Below are positions 35,399-43,569 of a stretch of DNA of 64,000 bases, piece by piece; position 1 is the stretch's first letter, and the number at the start of each line of letters is the position of its first letter. The stretch lies in NCBI RefSeq assembly GCF_016921195.1, contig NZ_JAFGYF010000009.1:1-64000 (forward strand). The letters are read 5' to 3'. This DNA is from Cellulosimicrobium cellulans. GTDB taxonomy: Bacteria > Actinomycetota > Actinomycetes > Actinomycetales > Cellulomonadaceae. The translations under genes and the position numbers were made by a program. The notes beneath the pieces are model-generated. The model saw only the letters and a program-made list of their open reading frames with translations. It made no database searches and was not told the DNA's origin.

Positions 35399-35487
35399 CC
35401 CAGGCTCCCGCCGCCCGCGGGGACGGGACGCGCCGCGCGCGACCGCGGGCTGCGCACCGACGACGACGGCACGGACAGGTACGACAT
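35395..35487 (-). CDS. Leader-type small ORF overlapping narG, 30 aa
   Basis: The ATG at 35487 has a consensus AGGAGG 4 bases upstream, stronger than the site before narG itself (GGGAG). The frame ends in a TGA sharing ATGA with the narG start. The peptide is Ser/Arg/Pro-rich (MSYLSVPSSSVRSPRSRAAR to the GGGSLG end) and has no recognised domain. It could be a translational-coupling leader or regulatory peptide of the nitrate reductase operon. Confidence 0.6.
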   Translation of the reverse strand: MSYLSVPSSSVRSPRSRAARPVPAGGGSLG

Positions 35488-35619
35488 GAGGCCTCCTGGG
35501 CGAGCAGGTGCGGCGGTCGGTCCACAGCCACTATGCCCAGGTCGTCCGGATCGCGCGCGGCGAGCGCGCGCCACGCTCCCGTCTCCGTCGGGCCGCGCCC
35601 GGCTCGCTACCGTGGCGCC

Positions 35620-36129
35620 ATGAGCGCACCCACCGGACGGCCCGCGGACGCGACCGTCGCCGTCGTCACCGTGTCGGACCGCTGCTCGCGCGGCGAGGCG
35701 GACGACCGCTCGGGGCCGCTGCTCGCGGGGCTCCTCGAGTCCGCGGGCTGGGCCGTCGTCACGGACCTCGTGCCCGACGGCGTCGTCTCGGTGCGCGACG
35801 CCGTCGCCCGGGCCGCGGCGGGGGGAGCGCGCGTCGTGCTCACGACCGGAGGGACCGGCGTCGGCCCGCGCGACCTCACGCCCGAGGGGACGCGCGAGGT
35901 CCTGGAGCAGGAGGTGCCCGGCATCGCGGAGGAGCTGCGCCGGCGCGGCGCGGCGCACGTGCCGGCGGCCGTGCTGTCGCGCGGGCTCGCGGGGATCGCG
36001 TCAGGGCCGAAGGGTCGGGTGCTCGTCGTGAACCTGCCCGGGTCGACCGGCGGCGTGCGCGACGGCTGGTCGGTGCTCGAGCCGCTCCTGCCGCACGTGC
36101 TCGCCCAGCTCGACGGCGGCGACCACTGA
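35620..36129 (+). CDS. mog: Molybdopterin adenylyltransferase (MogA/MoaB family)
   Basis: 169 residues. The MoCF fold is marked by VAVVTVSDRCSRGEADDRSG, LTTGGTGVGPRDLTPEGT and VLVVNLPGSTGGVRDG. It adenylates molybdopterin ahead of molybdate insertion by MoeA. It is divergent from narG (222 bases between start codons) and convergent with the moeA operon, which carries the other late-stage cofactor genes. The ATG at 35620 begins the fold directly; the longer frame upstream is not conserved-looking. Confidence 0.94.
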   Translation: MSAPTGRPADATVAVVTVSDRCSRGEADDRSGPLLAGLLESAGWAVVTDLVPDGVVSVRDAVARAAAGGARVVLTTGGTGVGPRDLTPEGTREVLEQEVPGIAEELRRRGAAHVPAAVLSRGLAGIASGPKGRVLVVNLPGSTGGVRDGWSVLEPLLPHVLAQLDGGDH

Positions 36130-36139
36130 CGCCGGGCGG

Positions 36140-36376
36140 TCAGCCGCCCGCGAAGGGCGGGAGCACGTCGACCGTCTGGTCGGGGCCGACCGGCGTGTCG
36201 TCGCTCGACGCGCGCACGCCGCCGACGAGGAGCGAGCAGCGCGGGAGCACGTCCCGGAGCGCCGCGTGGCGCGCGACGAGCGCCGCGTGCAGCTCGCCGA
36301 CGGTCGTCGCGTCGACGGTCTCGGTCTCGGTGCCCGCGGCGTCACGGGCGCCGGCGAAGTAGCGGACGGTCGCCAT
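36140..36376 (-). CDS. moaD: Molybdopterin synthase small subunit
   Basis: 78 residues, a ubiquitin-like sulfur carrier. It ends in the essential Gly-Gly (VLPPFAGG), which is adenylated and thiocarboxylated before giving sulfur to precursor Z. The partner MoaE is not in this window. It is the last gene of the moeA-moaC-mobA-DUF6457-moaD operon, starting 3 bases after the DUF6457 stop. Confidence 0.95.
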   Translation of the reverse strand: MATVRYFAGARDAAGTETETVDATTVGELHAALVARHAALRDVLPRCSLLVGGVRASSDDTPVGPDQTVDVLPPFAGG

Positions 36377-36379
36377 CTC

Positions 36380-36673
36380 TCAGCCCTGCGTCTCGTCCCG
36401 CGCGGCGGTGCCGGGCAGCTCGGGCTCCGGCGTCCACGCGAGCGCGAGCTCGGCGGCGCGGTCGAGGACGTCCTGCACGGTGCGGCCGGAGCCGTCGTGC
36501 GCGGCGAGGCCGGCGACGTAGCCCGCGACGAACGTCGTGAGCGGCGCGGCGGGGCGCTCGATGCCGTGCGCGGCGTCACGCGCGAGGTCCAGGATCGCGC
36601 CGATGTCGACGACCTGCGGGTCCAGGTCGAGGTCGCTCGCCAGCGCGTCGACCCAGCGCTCGAGGTTCGTCAT
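36380..36673 (-). CDS. DUF6457 domain protein, 97 aa
   Basis: A small helical protein (LERWVDALASDLDLDPQ, then VDIGAILDLARDAAHGIERP and APLTTFVAGYVAGLAA). This is the DUF6457 pattern that in other actinobacteria can occur fused to MobA. Here it is a separate gene, with ATGA overlap to mobA upstream and 3 bases before moaD, so it almost certainly acts in molybdenum cofactor assembly. The biochemical role is unknown. Confidence 0.85.
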   Translation of the reverse strand: MTNLERWVDALASDLDLDPQVVDIGAILDLARDAAHGIERPAAPLTTFVAGYVAGLAAHDGSGRTVQDVLDRAAELALAWTPEPELPGTAARDETQG

Positions 36674-37395
36674 CGCGGCCTCCTGCGGTCCGTCGGGGTG
36701 TCGTCGGGCGGCGGTACCGCACGCGCGCCCAGGCGGCGGTCCTGCTCGCGGGCATCCTCCCACGTGTCCACGTCGGCGGTGGCGCCGTCGTCGTCGGGGA
36801 CCGCGAGCGCGGGCAGCCCGGCGAGCAGGCGGCGCACCGACGCGCCGTGCACCGCGGGGAGCGCCGCGAGCGCGTCGGCGAGCGCTGCCCGCTCGTACAG
36901 TCCGACGAGCCACTGCTCGCGCCCGTCCCGGACCGCGAGCACGGCGCGCACGCGGTCCGCCCGTCCGCGCGCCGCGGCGAGCAGCGCGGGCACCGCCTCC
37001 GCCGCTCGGGGGACGTCGCACGCGAGGACGAGCACCCAGGGCGCGCGGCCGTCGTCGGGCAGCGCGGCGAGGCCCGCGGCGAGGGCGGCGACCGGCCCGC
37101 CGAACGGCGGCTCCTCGCGCGTCAGGGTGTAGCGGGCGGGGTCGGCGAGCTCGTCCGGCCCGACGACGACCGTCCGCCCCGCGCCGGCGGTCGCCGCGAG
37201 CGCGTGCTCCAGCAGCGGACGACCCCCCACGACCACGCCCGGCTTGGGCGTCCCCAGCCGCTCCGCCCGGCCCCCGGCCAGCACGACGGCGTCGAAGGGG
37301 AGGGACGGTTCGGCACCCCGTGCGCGGATCGGCAGCGCGGGGTGCCGGTCCGGCCCGTCGGGTGCCGACCCGTCGTCGGGACGGGGATCCGTCAC
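36670..37395 (-). CDS. mobA: Molybdenum cofactor guanylyltransferase
   Basis: 241 residues of the NTP-transferase fold. FDAVVLAGGRAERLGTPKPG is the GTP-binding start, LVLACDVPRAAEAVPALLAA carries the Asp, and DVDTWEDA is the late acidic motif. It attaches GMP to molybdopterin to make the bis-MGD needed by NarG. The GTG start at 37395 overlaps the moaC stop (GTGA). The lead of about 35 residues before the fold is low-complexity and may be trimmed if a later start is used. Confidence 0.9.
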   Translation of the reverse strand: MTDPRPDDGSAPDGPDRHPALPIRARGAEPSLPFDAVVLAGGRAERLGTPKPGVVVGGRPLLEHALAATAGAGRTVVVGPDELADPARYTLTREEPPFGGPVAALAAGLAALPDDGRAPWVLVLACDVPRAAEAVPALLAAARGRADRVRAVLAVRDGREQWLVGLYERAALADALAALPAVHGASVRRLLAGLPALAVPDDDGATADVDTWEDAREQDRRLGARAVPPPDDTPTDRRRPR

Positions 37396-37862
37396 GGCTC
37401 GCGGTGCCAGTCGCCGGACTTGCCCCCGGTCTTGGCGACGAGGCGGACGTCCGTGAGCTCGACGGACTTGTCGAGCCCCTTGACCATGTCGACGACCGCG
37501 AGCCCCGCGACGGCGACGGCGGTGAGCGCCTCCATCTCGACGCCCGTGCGGTCCGCGGTCCGGACGGTCGCGGTGACGTCCACGCCGTGGTCGCCGACGG
37601 CGAGGTCGACGACGGCGCCGTGCACCCCGATGACGTGCGCGAGCGGCAGCAGCTCCGCCGTGCGCTTGGCGCCCGCGATGCCGGCGATGCGCGCGACGGC
37701 GAGCACGTCGCCCTTGGGGACGGTCCCGTCGCGCAGCGCGGCGACGATCTGGGGGGAGCAGCGCACGACCCCGGTCGCCGTCGCGGAGCGGACGGTCGGC
37801 TGCTTGGCGGTGACGTCGACCATGCGCGCGTGCCCGCGCTCGTCGAGGTGCGTGAAGGTCAT
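37392..37862 (-). CDS. moaC: Cyclic pyranopterin monophosphate synthase accessory protein MoaC
   Basis: 156 residues. Diagnostic segments are FTHLDERGHARMVDVTAKQ, KGDVLAVARIAGIAGAKRT, LPLAHVIGV and VEMEALTAVAVAGLAVVDMV. It acts with MoaA, which is not in this window, to make the first pyranopterin intermediate. It overlaps mobA by 4 bases; moeA lies 57 bases upstream. Confidence 0.96.
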   Translation of the reverse strand: MTFTHLDERGHARMVDVTAKQPTVRSATATGVVRCSPQIVAALRDGTVPKGDVLAVARIAGIAGAKRTAELLPLAHVIGVHGAVVDLAVGDHGVDVTATVRTADRTGVEMEALTAVAVAGLAVVDMVKGLDKSVELTDVRLVAKTGGKSGDWHREP

Positions 37863-37919
37863 GGCGCCACTCTCGCACGCGTGGCCCGCCGCGCGGACGG
37901 GCCGGAGGACCCCGGCGGG

Positions 37920-39251
37920 TCAGTCCAGGAGCAGCACCCGGACGGCGTCGCCGGGTTCGACGGCCGTGACGTCGGCGGCGACGACGGCGAGCGCGTCGGC
38001 GTGCGCGAGCGCGCTCACGCGGTGGGAGCCGGAGCCGCGCGCCCTCGCGGGGTCCGACCCCCGGTCGCGGCGCCGGCCCGCGGGGACGACGTGCGCGCCG
38101 TCGGGCGCGGTGTGCCGGACGAGCACGAGCTGCTCGCGCCCGGGCGGCGACGACCAGCCCTCCCCGGCGACGCGCTCCACGAGCGCGCGGCTCGTGGCGG
38201 GGACGCCGCGCAGGCGGTCGAGGACGGGCCGCACGAACAGCTCGAACGAGACGAACGCGCTCACGGGGTTCCCCGGCAGCGCGAGCCACGGGACGCCGCG
38301 CCACCGCGCGAGCCCCTGCGGCTTGCCGGGCTGCATCCCGACCGCGACGAGCCGCGCGTCGTCGACCGCGCCCTCCCACGCCGTCCCGGCGCGCGTCGCG
38401 GGGTCGAGGACCTCGCGCACGACGTCGAACGCGCCCGCGCTCACGCCGCCCGTGCTGACGACCAGGTCGGGCGGGACGCCGTCGAACGCGGCCAGCAGGT
38501 CGTCGAGGGCCGCGACGAGCACGGCGGCGGCGTCGCCGACCGCGCCCCGCCGCACCACGCGCGCCCCGGCCGCGCGGGCCGACGCGGCGAGCAGGACGGA
38601 GTTGGAGTCGGGGATCCGGCCCGGGCCGGGCGCGGTCCCCGGTGCCACGAGCTCGCTGCCCGTGGAGAGCACGGCCACGCGCGGCGCCCGGTGCACGCGC
38701 ACGGTCGCGTGCCCGGCGGACGCCGCGACGGAGACGTGCCGCGCGGTGAGCACGACCCCCGCCCCCACGACGACGTCCCCGCGGCGCACGTCCTCGCCCC
38801 GCGCGCGCACGTTGCTCCGCGCCGCGTCGTGGATCTCGACCGTCGCCGGACCGTTCCCGTCCGCCCCGGGCGTGAAACGCCGGGCAGACGTGCGCTCGAC
38901 CGGCACGACGAGGTCGGCACCGGCCGGCACGGGGGCGCCGGTCATGATCCGGGCCGCCTCGCCCGTACCGAGGCGGGTGTCGAGACCCGTCGCCCCGGCC
39001 GCGACGTCCCCGACCACGCGGAGCGTGACAGGCGAACCGGTCGTCGCCCCCGCCACGTCGGCCGCCCGCACCGCGTAGCCGTCCATCGCGGACGCGTCGA
39101 ACGCGGGCGCGTCGAGCGTCGAGACGACGTCCGCGGCGAGGACGGACCCGACCGCGTCCTCGAGCGGGAGGTCCGTGGCCTGCGTCGGACGGACGAGCGC
39201 GAGCGCGTCGTCGGCGTGCTGGGCGATCGTCCGGCGCGGCTCGCGGGTCAT
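37920..39251 (-). CDS. moeA: Molybdopterin molybdotransferase MoeA
   Basis: 443 residues with all MoeA domains. Visible segments are the N-terminal FDASAMDGYAVRAADVAG and GEAARIMTGAPVPAGADLVV, the MoCF core VVSTGGVSAGAFDVVREVL, the FVSFELFVRPVL region and a C-terminal beta barrel. It inserts molybdate into adenylated molybdopterin. It is the first gene of the five-gene cofactor operon, with its ATG 105 bases from the divergent PAS-ANTAR gene. Confidence 0.96.
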   Translation of the reverse strand: MTREPRRTIAQHADDALALVRPTQATDLPLEDAVGSVLAADVVSTLDAPAFDASAMDGYAVRAADVAGATTGSPVTLRVVGDVAAGATGLDTRLGTGEAARIMTGAPVPAGADLVVPVERTSARRFTPGADGNGPATVEIHDAARSNVRARGEDVRRGDVVVGAGVVLTARHVSVAASAGHATVRVHRAPRVAVLSTGSELVAPGTAPGPGRIPDSNSVLLAASARAAGARVVRRGAVGDAAAVLVAALDDLLAAFDGVPPDLVVSTGGVSAGAFDVVREVLDPATRAGTAWEGAVDDARLVAVGMQPGKPQGLARWRGVPWLALPGNPVSAFVSFELFVRPVLDRLRGVPATSRALVERVAGEGWSSPPGREQLVLVRHTAPDGAHVVPAGRRRDRGSDPARARGSGSHRVSALAHADALAVVAADVTAVEPGDAVRVLLLD

Positions 39252-39356
39252 GCCCGCACCGTAGCGGAGCCCGGGTGCCGACTCCGGACGAGTGGGCTAG
39301 GTTGGAGAACGGAGTCATGAAGCGGCCCGAAGCCCCCCGAAACTTGGGAGGACACC

Positions 39357-40115
39357 ATGGCCTCGAACTCCGTGACCACCCTCAGCCCCGACCAGTCCGC
39401 GCCCGTGCGGCCCGCAGCCCTCGCCGAGGTGCTCGCCGTGGGCACGCACCTCCTCGTCGGGCAGTACCGCGTCGAGCTCGGTTCCGGGACGTGGTGGTGG
39501 TCGGACGAGGTGTACGCGATGCACGGCTGGACGCCGGGGGACGTCGAGCCGAGCCTGGACGCGCTGCGCTCGCGCAAGCACCCCGACGACCGCGCCCGCG
39601 TGGTGCGGGCCGCGACGGAGGCGATCCGGTCCGGCCGGCCCTTCTCGTGCGCGCACCGCATCGTCGACGGGCACGGCAAGGCCCGCTCCGTCGTCGTGAC
39701 GGGGCAGGGGCGCCGGGACGCGCGCGGACGCGTCGTCGAGATCGCGGGCTACGTCGTCGACGTCAGCCCGACCCACAAGGAAGCGCTCGAGCGCGAGTCG
39801 CAGCGGGCCGTGACGCGTGCGTTCGTCAGCCAGGCCGCCGTCGAGCAGGTCAAGGGCGTGCTCATGGCCGTGCACGGCGTCGACGACGTCGCGGCGGGCC
39901 ACCTCCTCGCGGAGGCCGCGGGCGAGGCCGGCGTCCCGGTCCAGGAGACCGCGGCGCAGGTCATGCGTGCGCTGAGCAAGGCCGGCGGGGTGGGCCCGAC
40001 GGCGGAGGCGACGCTCGCGGGGGCGTTCGCCGCCGTGCGCCCGGTCGCCCGCCCGCGCGCGCACGACGCCCAGCTCGCGCGCCGTCGCGAGCCGGCGCGC
40101 TCGCGAGTCGCGTGA
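39357..40115 (+). CDS. PAS-ANTAR RNA-binding regulator 1
   Basis: 252 residues. An N-terminal PAS fold (VELGSGTWWWSDEVYAMHGW, then SRKHPDDRARVVRAATEAI) is followed at about residues 155-205 by an ANTAR domain (AVEQVKGVLMAVHGVDDVAAG, read as SQAAVEQVKGVLM). ANTAR proteins bind paired hexaloop hairpins in mRNA leaders and prevent early termination. It lacks a receiver domain, so the PAS domain is the likely sensor. It is divergent from moeA and precedes the short-chain dehydrogenase gene by 28 bases. Confidence 0.9.
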   Translation: MASNSVTTLSPDQSAPVRPAALAEVLAVGTHLLVGQYRVELGSGTWWWSDEVYAMHGWTPGDVEPSLDALRSRKHPDDRARVVRAATEAIRSGRPFSCAHRIVDGHGKARSVVVTGQGRRDARGRVVEIAGYVVDVSPTHKEALERESQRAVTRAFVSQAAVEQVKGVLMAVHGVDDVAAGHLLAEAAGEAGVPVQETAAQVMRALSKAGGVGPTAEATLAGAFAAVRPVARPRAHDAQLARRREPARSRVA

Positions 40116-40143
40116 CAGGACCCCGACGGAACGGAGGAACCAC

Positions 40144-41004
40144 ATGACGGACGAGACCGCCGTCCCGGCCCAGCAGCAGGAGCCCCCGGGCCTCACCGGG
40201 CCCATGGACCCCGCACCGGACCACGGCGAGGAGTCGTACCGCGGGAGCGGGCGGCTCGAGGGGCGCCGGGCGCTCGTGACGGGTGGCGACTCGGGGATCG
40301 GGCGTGCCGTCGCGATCGCGTTCGCGCGGGAGGGCGCCGACGTCGCGATCGGCTATCTGCCCGAGGAGCAGGAGGACGCCGAGGAGACGGCGCGCTGGGT
40401 CCGCGAGGCGGGCCGCACGTGCGCCCTCCTGCCCGGCGACCTGACCGACGAGGCGACGGCGCGCGCGCTGCCGGGGCGCGCGGTCGCGGAGCTCGGCGGC
40501 CTCGACGTGCTCGTCAACAACGCCGGGTTCCAGATGGCGCGGCGCGAGTCGATCGAGGACGTCACGACCGACGAGATCGACCGCGTCCTCAAGACGAACC
40601 TCTACGCGTTGCTGTGGGTCACGCAGTCGGCGCTCGAGCACCTGGGGGAGGGTTCGGCGATCGTCAACAACTCGTCGATCCAGGCGTTCCAGCCGTCGAC
40701 CTCGCTGCTCGACTACGCGTCGACCAAGGCCGCGATCAACAACCTCACCGTCAACCTCGCGGCCGAGCTCGGGCCGCGCGGCATCCGGGTCAACGCCGTG
40801 GCGCCCGGTCCGATCTGGACCCCGCTCCAGCCCGCGACCCAGCCGGAGGAGAAGATCGAGAAGTTCGGGCAGGACACCCCGCTCGGGCGGGCGGGACAGC
40901 CCGGTGAGGTCGCCCCGGCGTTCGTCTTCCTCGCCTCCCCGACGGACGCGAGCTACGTCTCCGGCACGGTGCTCGGGGTGACGGGAGGAAAGCCCGTGTT
41001 CTAG
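40144..41004 (+). CDS. Short-chain dehydrogenase/reductase (YhdF/GSP39-like)
   Basis: 286 residues with the SDR cofactor motif TGGDSGIGRAVAIAFAREGA, the NNAG motif in VLVNNAGFQMARRESI, the catalytic Ser in IVNNSSIQAFQP and the YxxxK pair in LLDYASTKAAINNLTVNL. It belongs to the stress-associated branch with a Pro-rich N-terminal extension of about 40 residues. It is an NAD(P)H-dependent oxidoreductase of unknown substrate, probably in one unit with the upstream PAS-ANTAR gene. Confidence 0.93.
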   Translation: MTDETAVPAQQQEPPGLTGPMDPAPDHGEESYRGSGRLEGRRALVTGGDSGIGRAVAIAFAREGADVAIGYLPEEQEDAEETARWVREAGRTCALLPGDLTDEATARALPGRAVAELGGLDVLVNNAGFQMARRESIEDVTTDEIDRVLKTNLYALLWVTQSALEHLGEGSAIVNNSSIQAFQPSTSLLDYASTKAAINNLTVNLAAELGPRGIRVNAVAPGPIWTPLQPATQPEEKIEKFGQDTPLGRAGQPGEVAPAFVFLASPTDASYVSGTVLGVTGGKPVF

Positions 41005-41022
41005 GGCCGGGAAGAGACCTCC

Positions 41023-41068
41023 CCGTGCGGGCCACGGACGGGTCGGCCGAGGGCCGCGACCCGCACGG
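41023..41068 (+). terminator. Terminator hairpin after the SDR gene
   Basis: CCGTGCGGG and CCCGCACGG form a 9-bp stem around a 28-base loop, about 20 bases after the stop. The rest of the 303-base gap to the next gene shows a GC-rich stretch and, near 41235-41305, a less GC-rich zone ending in GAGGAGGCCGAG before the GAF-ANTAR start. Nothing else is visible in the gap. Confidence 0.55.
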
Positions 41069-41307
41069 GAGGGTCGGAGGGTGGGCGTGCGCGCCCGCCC
41101 GGGGGCGGGTCCGCCGCGAGAGCGACGGTGCCCGTGGGAGATCAGCCGCCACGCCTTGTGCGGGCGAGACGGCCACCGCCCCCGACCCGCCCGGGCGCCC
41201 TGCCCGGGCGGGGCCTCCGGCGCGGCCCGCAGGACATCACGGCTGACCTGGCCGGGTATCGGTCGTCCTGAGGACGATCTACGCTGGGCCGGGAAGAGGA
41301 GGCCGAG

Positions 41308-42129
41308 ATGGCGAGCATCGAGCAGAGCGTCGAGCGGGGCACGGTCTGGATGCCGGCCGGCCCGGGGGCCACGGTCCCGACGCCGCACGCCGAGACCGTC
41401 GCCGGGGTCCCGGAGGTCGTGGGCGGCAGCGAGCAGGCCGTCGCCGAGCTCGTCGCCGACGCCGCCCGGGCGCTCGCCGACGAGCCGACCCTCCAGCAGA
41501 CGCTCGACCGTGTCGTCGAGCTCGCCGTGTCGATGGTGGACGGGTGCGAGTCCGCGGGCGTCTCTCTCGTCACGCGCGGGCGCATCGAGAGCCCCGCCGT
41601 GTCCGACCCCCTCGTCGCGCGCGGTGACGAGCTCCAGTACGAGCTCCGCGAGGGACCCTGCCTGGACGCGGTGCACGACCATGCGCTCGTCGAGTCGGGC
41701 GACATCGAGACCGACGCACGCTGGCCACGGTGGGCGCCCACCGCCGCGCGCGAGCTCGGGATCCGGTCGATGCTGTGCGTGCAGCTCTACACGTCCGAGA
41801 ACGCGCACGGCGCGCTCAACATGTACTCGACGAAGCCCGACGTGTTCGGACCCGACGACCACCACCTCGCGTCGACGTTCGCCGCCGTCGCCGCAGCCGC
41901 GATCTCCGCAGCCCGCACCGAGGAGCAGCTCCAGTCCGCCGTGCAGACCCGCACGCTCATCGGGCAGGCGCAGGGCATCATCATGGAGCGCTACTCCCTG
42001 AGCGCCGGCCGCGCGTTCGCGGTCATGAGCCGAGTGTCCCAGGACGCGAACATCAAGCTCGTCGACATCGCGCGCGAGATCGTCGAGACGCGTCGCATCC
42101 CGGGCCTCGGTGCGCCGCAGGCGGACTGA
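41308..42129 (+). CDS. GAF-ANTAR RNA-binding regulator
   Basis: 273 residues. A GAF sensor domain (about 45-195; VDGCESAGVSLVTRGRIE, LREGPCLDAVHDHALVESGD) is followed by an ANTAR domain (QTRTLIGQAQGIIMERYSLS, AFAVMSRVSQDANIKLVDIA). This architecture is common in actinobacteria and regulates RNA leaders. The start uses GAGGAGGCCGAG upstream. It lies between two PAS-ANTAR genes and convergent with the next one. Confidence 0.93.
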   Translation: MASIEQSVERGTVWMPAGPGATVPTPHAETVAGVPEVVGGSEQAVAELVADAARALADEPTLQQTLDRVVELAVSMVDGCESAGVSLVTRGRIESPAVSDPLVARGDELQYELREGPCLDAVHDHALVESGDIETDARWPRWAPTAARELGIRSMLCVQLYTSENAHGALNMYSTKPDVFGPDDHHLASTFAAVAAAAISAARTEEQLQSAVQTRTLIGQAQGIIMERYSLSAGRAFAVMSRVSQDANIKLVDIAREIVETRRIPGLGAPQAD

Positions 42130-42153
42130 CCGAGCGCCCAGCGGCCGGCGGTC

Positions 42154-42894
42154 TCACCTGCCGGCGGCCGGCTCGTCGTCGCGCGCCTCCGCGTCGCGGG
42201 GAGCGCCGAGCAGGTCGTCGACCAGGCGGCGCGTCACGTCGTCGACCGGCGACTCACGGCCCGCGCCCACCACGCCGTCGACCAACCGCCGTGCGAGTTC
42301 GCGGACCGGGACGTTGACGTCGTTCGAGCGGCGGCGCAGCAGCTCGAACGCCTCGTCCGGTCCCGTGCGCAGGGCCGCCATGAGGACGCCCTTCGCCTGC
42401 TCGATGACCGATCGCGACGCGTCCGCCGCGCGGATCGACGCCGTCGCCTCCCGCCGCGCCGCCTCGGCGTGCGCCGTCGTGACGTCGACGAAGTAGCCGA
42501 CGATCTGGGCCCACGGGATGTCCGCGCCCGGGTTCTTCCCCTGCGCCGCCACAGCGAGCGTGCGAGTCGCCCCCGTCGCGTCCACGATGCGGTGCATGGA
42601 CCCGAACGGCTCCCCGGTGCGCGCCGCCTGCGCGAGCTCGCTCGCGACGCGATCGCGGTCCTCGGGATGCTTGTGGGACAGGACGAGCGCCGTCGTCGGG
42701 ACGACCTCGCCGGGCGCGAAGCCGTGCATCTCGTACACCTCGTCCGACCACCACCACGTGTCGGTGGCGACGTCGACGCGGAAGCGGCCGACCGGCTGGG
42801 GATCACCCGGGCCGAGGGCGGCGAGGAGGTCGGCGAGAGCCGGAGGGACGACGTCGTCGGGTTCCGCGACGTCGGAGGGCAGGGCAGCGTCCAT
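42154..42894 (-). CDS. PAS-ANTAR RNA-binding regulator 2
   Basis: 246 residues, same architecture as the PAS-ANTAR protein encoded 3 kb away. The PAS part reads RVDVATDTWWWSDEVYEMHG and VLSHKHPEDRDRVASELAQA; the ANTAR part reads ASRSVIEQAKGVLMAALRTG and FELLRRRSNDVNVPVRELAR. The two PAS-ANTAR proteins look like diverged duplicates. The remaining C-terminal tail is polar and unrecognised. The target RNA is unknown; nitrate or molybdenum leaders are candidates by proximity. Confidence 0.9.
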   Translation of the reverse strand: MDAALPSDVAEPDDVVPPALADLLAALGPGDPQPVGRFRVDVATDTWWWSDEVYEMHGFAPGEVVPTTALVLSHKHPEDRDRVASELAQAARTGEPFGSMHRIVDATGATRTLAVAAQGKNPGADIPWAQIVGYFVDVTTAHAEAARREATASIRAADASRSVIEQAKGVLMAALRTGPDEAFELLRRRSNDVNVPVRELARRLVDGVVGAGRESPVDDVTRRLVDDLLGAPRDAEARDDEPAAGR

Positions 42895-42986
42895 CGATGG
42901 GGGTCCCCGGAGATCGATCAGGACGGAGCCGATTCCTGACCCCAGCAGAAGGAAGATTATCCCAGGGGCGGCCAGAGGGAGGACTC

Positions 42987-43478
42987 ATGACCACGCAGGT
43001 CAGCGACGGACGTGACGAGTCGGCGGACGAGCGGTCGGACCGCAACTGGGCAGAGCTGCTCCAGGAGCTGCGCGTCATGCAGATGGGCGTGCAGATCCTC
43101 ACGGGGTTCCTGCTCACGCTGCCGTTCCAGCAGCGCTTCGGCGACCTCGACGCGTTCCAGATCGGCGTCTACCTCACCCTGGTGGCGCTCGCCGTGCTGT
43201 CCACCGGTCTGTTCGTCACGCCCGTGAGCCTGCACCGCGCGCTTTTCCGCAAGCACCGCAAGACGGCGCTCGTCACGATGAGCGACCGCATCGCCCGCGT
43301 GGGCGTGCTCGTCCTGGCGTTCGTCGTCACCGGGACGGTCCTGCTCGTGGTCGACGTCGTCGTGAACCGTACGGCAGCGCTGTGGTCGAGCGGCTGCGCG
43401 CTCGTCCTGCTCGTCGGCCTCTGGTTCCTCCTCCCGCGCCTCGTCGCCCGCACCCCGGCCTCTCCTGCGTCCACCTGA
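42987..43478 (+). CDS. DUF6328 membrane protein, 163 aa
   Basis: Matches the DUF6328 pattern: an acidic N-terminus (SADERSDRNWAELLQELRVM) followed by four hydrophobic segments (GVQILTGFLLTLPFQQRF, FQIGVYLTLVALAVLSTG, VGVLVLAFVVTGTVLLVV, CALVLLVGLWFLLPRLV). AGGGAGGACTC precedes the ATG. The family occurs in actinobacteria without known function. A cluster of three 21-bp repeats starts within 5 bases of its stop codon. Confidence 0.9.
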   Translation: MTTQVSDGRDESADERSDRNWAELLQELRVMQMGVQILTGFLLTLPFQQRFGDLDAFQIGVYLTLVALAVLSTGLFVTPVSLHRALFRKHRKTALVTMSDRIARVGVLVLAFVVTGTVLLVVDVVVNRTAALWSSGCALVLLVGLWFLLPRLVARTPASPAST

Positions 43479-43480
43479 CT

Positions 43481-43543
43481 CGCGAGGTAGAACCGCGGTC
43501 GCGCGAGGTAGAACGGTGGTCGCGCGAGGTAGAACCGTGGTCG
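43481..43543 (+). repeat. 21-bp tandem repeat cluster, locus 3 (3 units)
   Basis: Units with the core CGAGGTAGAACC start at 43483, 43504 and 43525, an exact 21-bp period, in sense orientation directly after the DUF6328 stop. It forms one flank of the structured region 43481-44105; the opposite flank (44052-44105) carries the same unit inverted. Confidence 0.93.
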
Positions 43544-43569
43544 GCACTCCGGCCCGCGTGGTCGGGTCC

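Noticed and set aside
31346-35623. A 1425-codon plus-strand open frame opposite narG and narH
   Set aside because: Shadow of the nar genes in GC-rich DNA: Arg/Val/Gly-biased with no motif, while the minus strand encodes complete NarG and NarH.
39280-39316. Inverted repeat GACTCCG / CGGAGTC between moeA and the PAS-ANTAR gene
   Set aside because: Seven-base arms 23 bases apart are expected by chance at this GC content, and nothing else supports a site.
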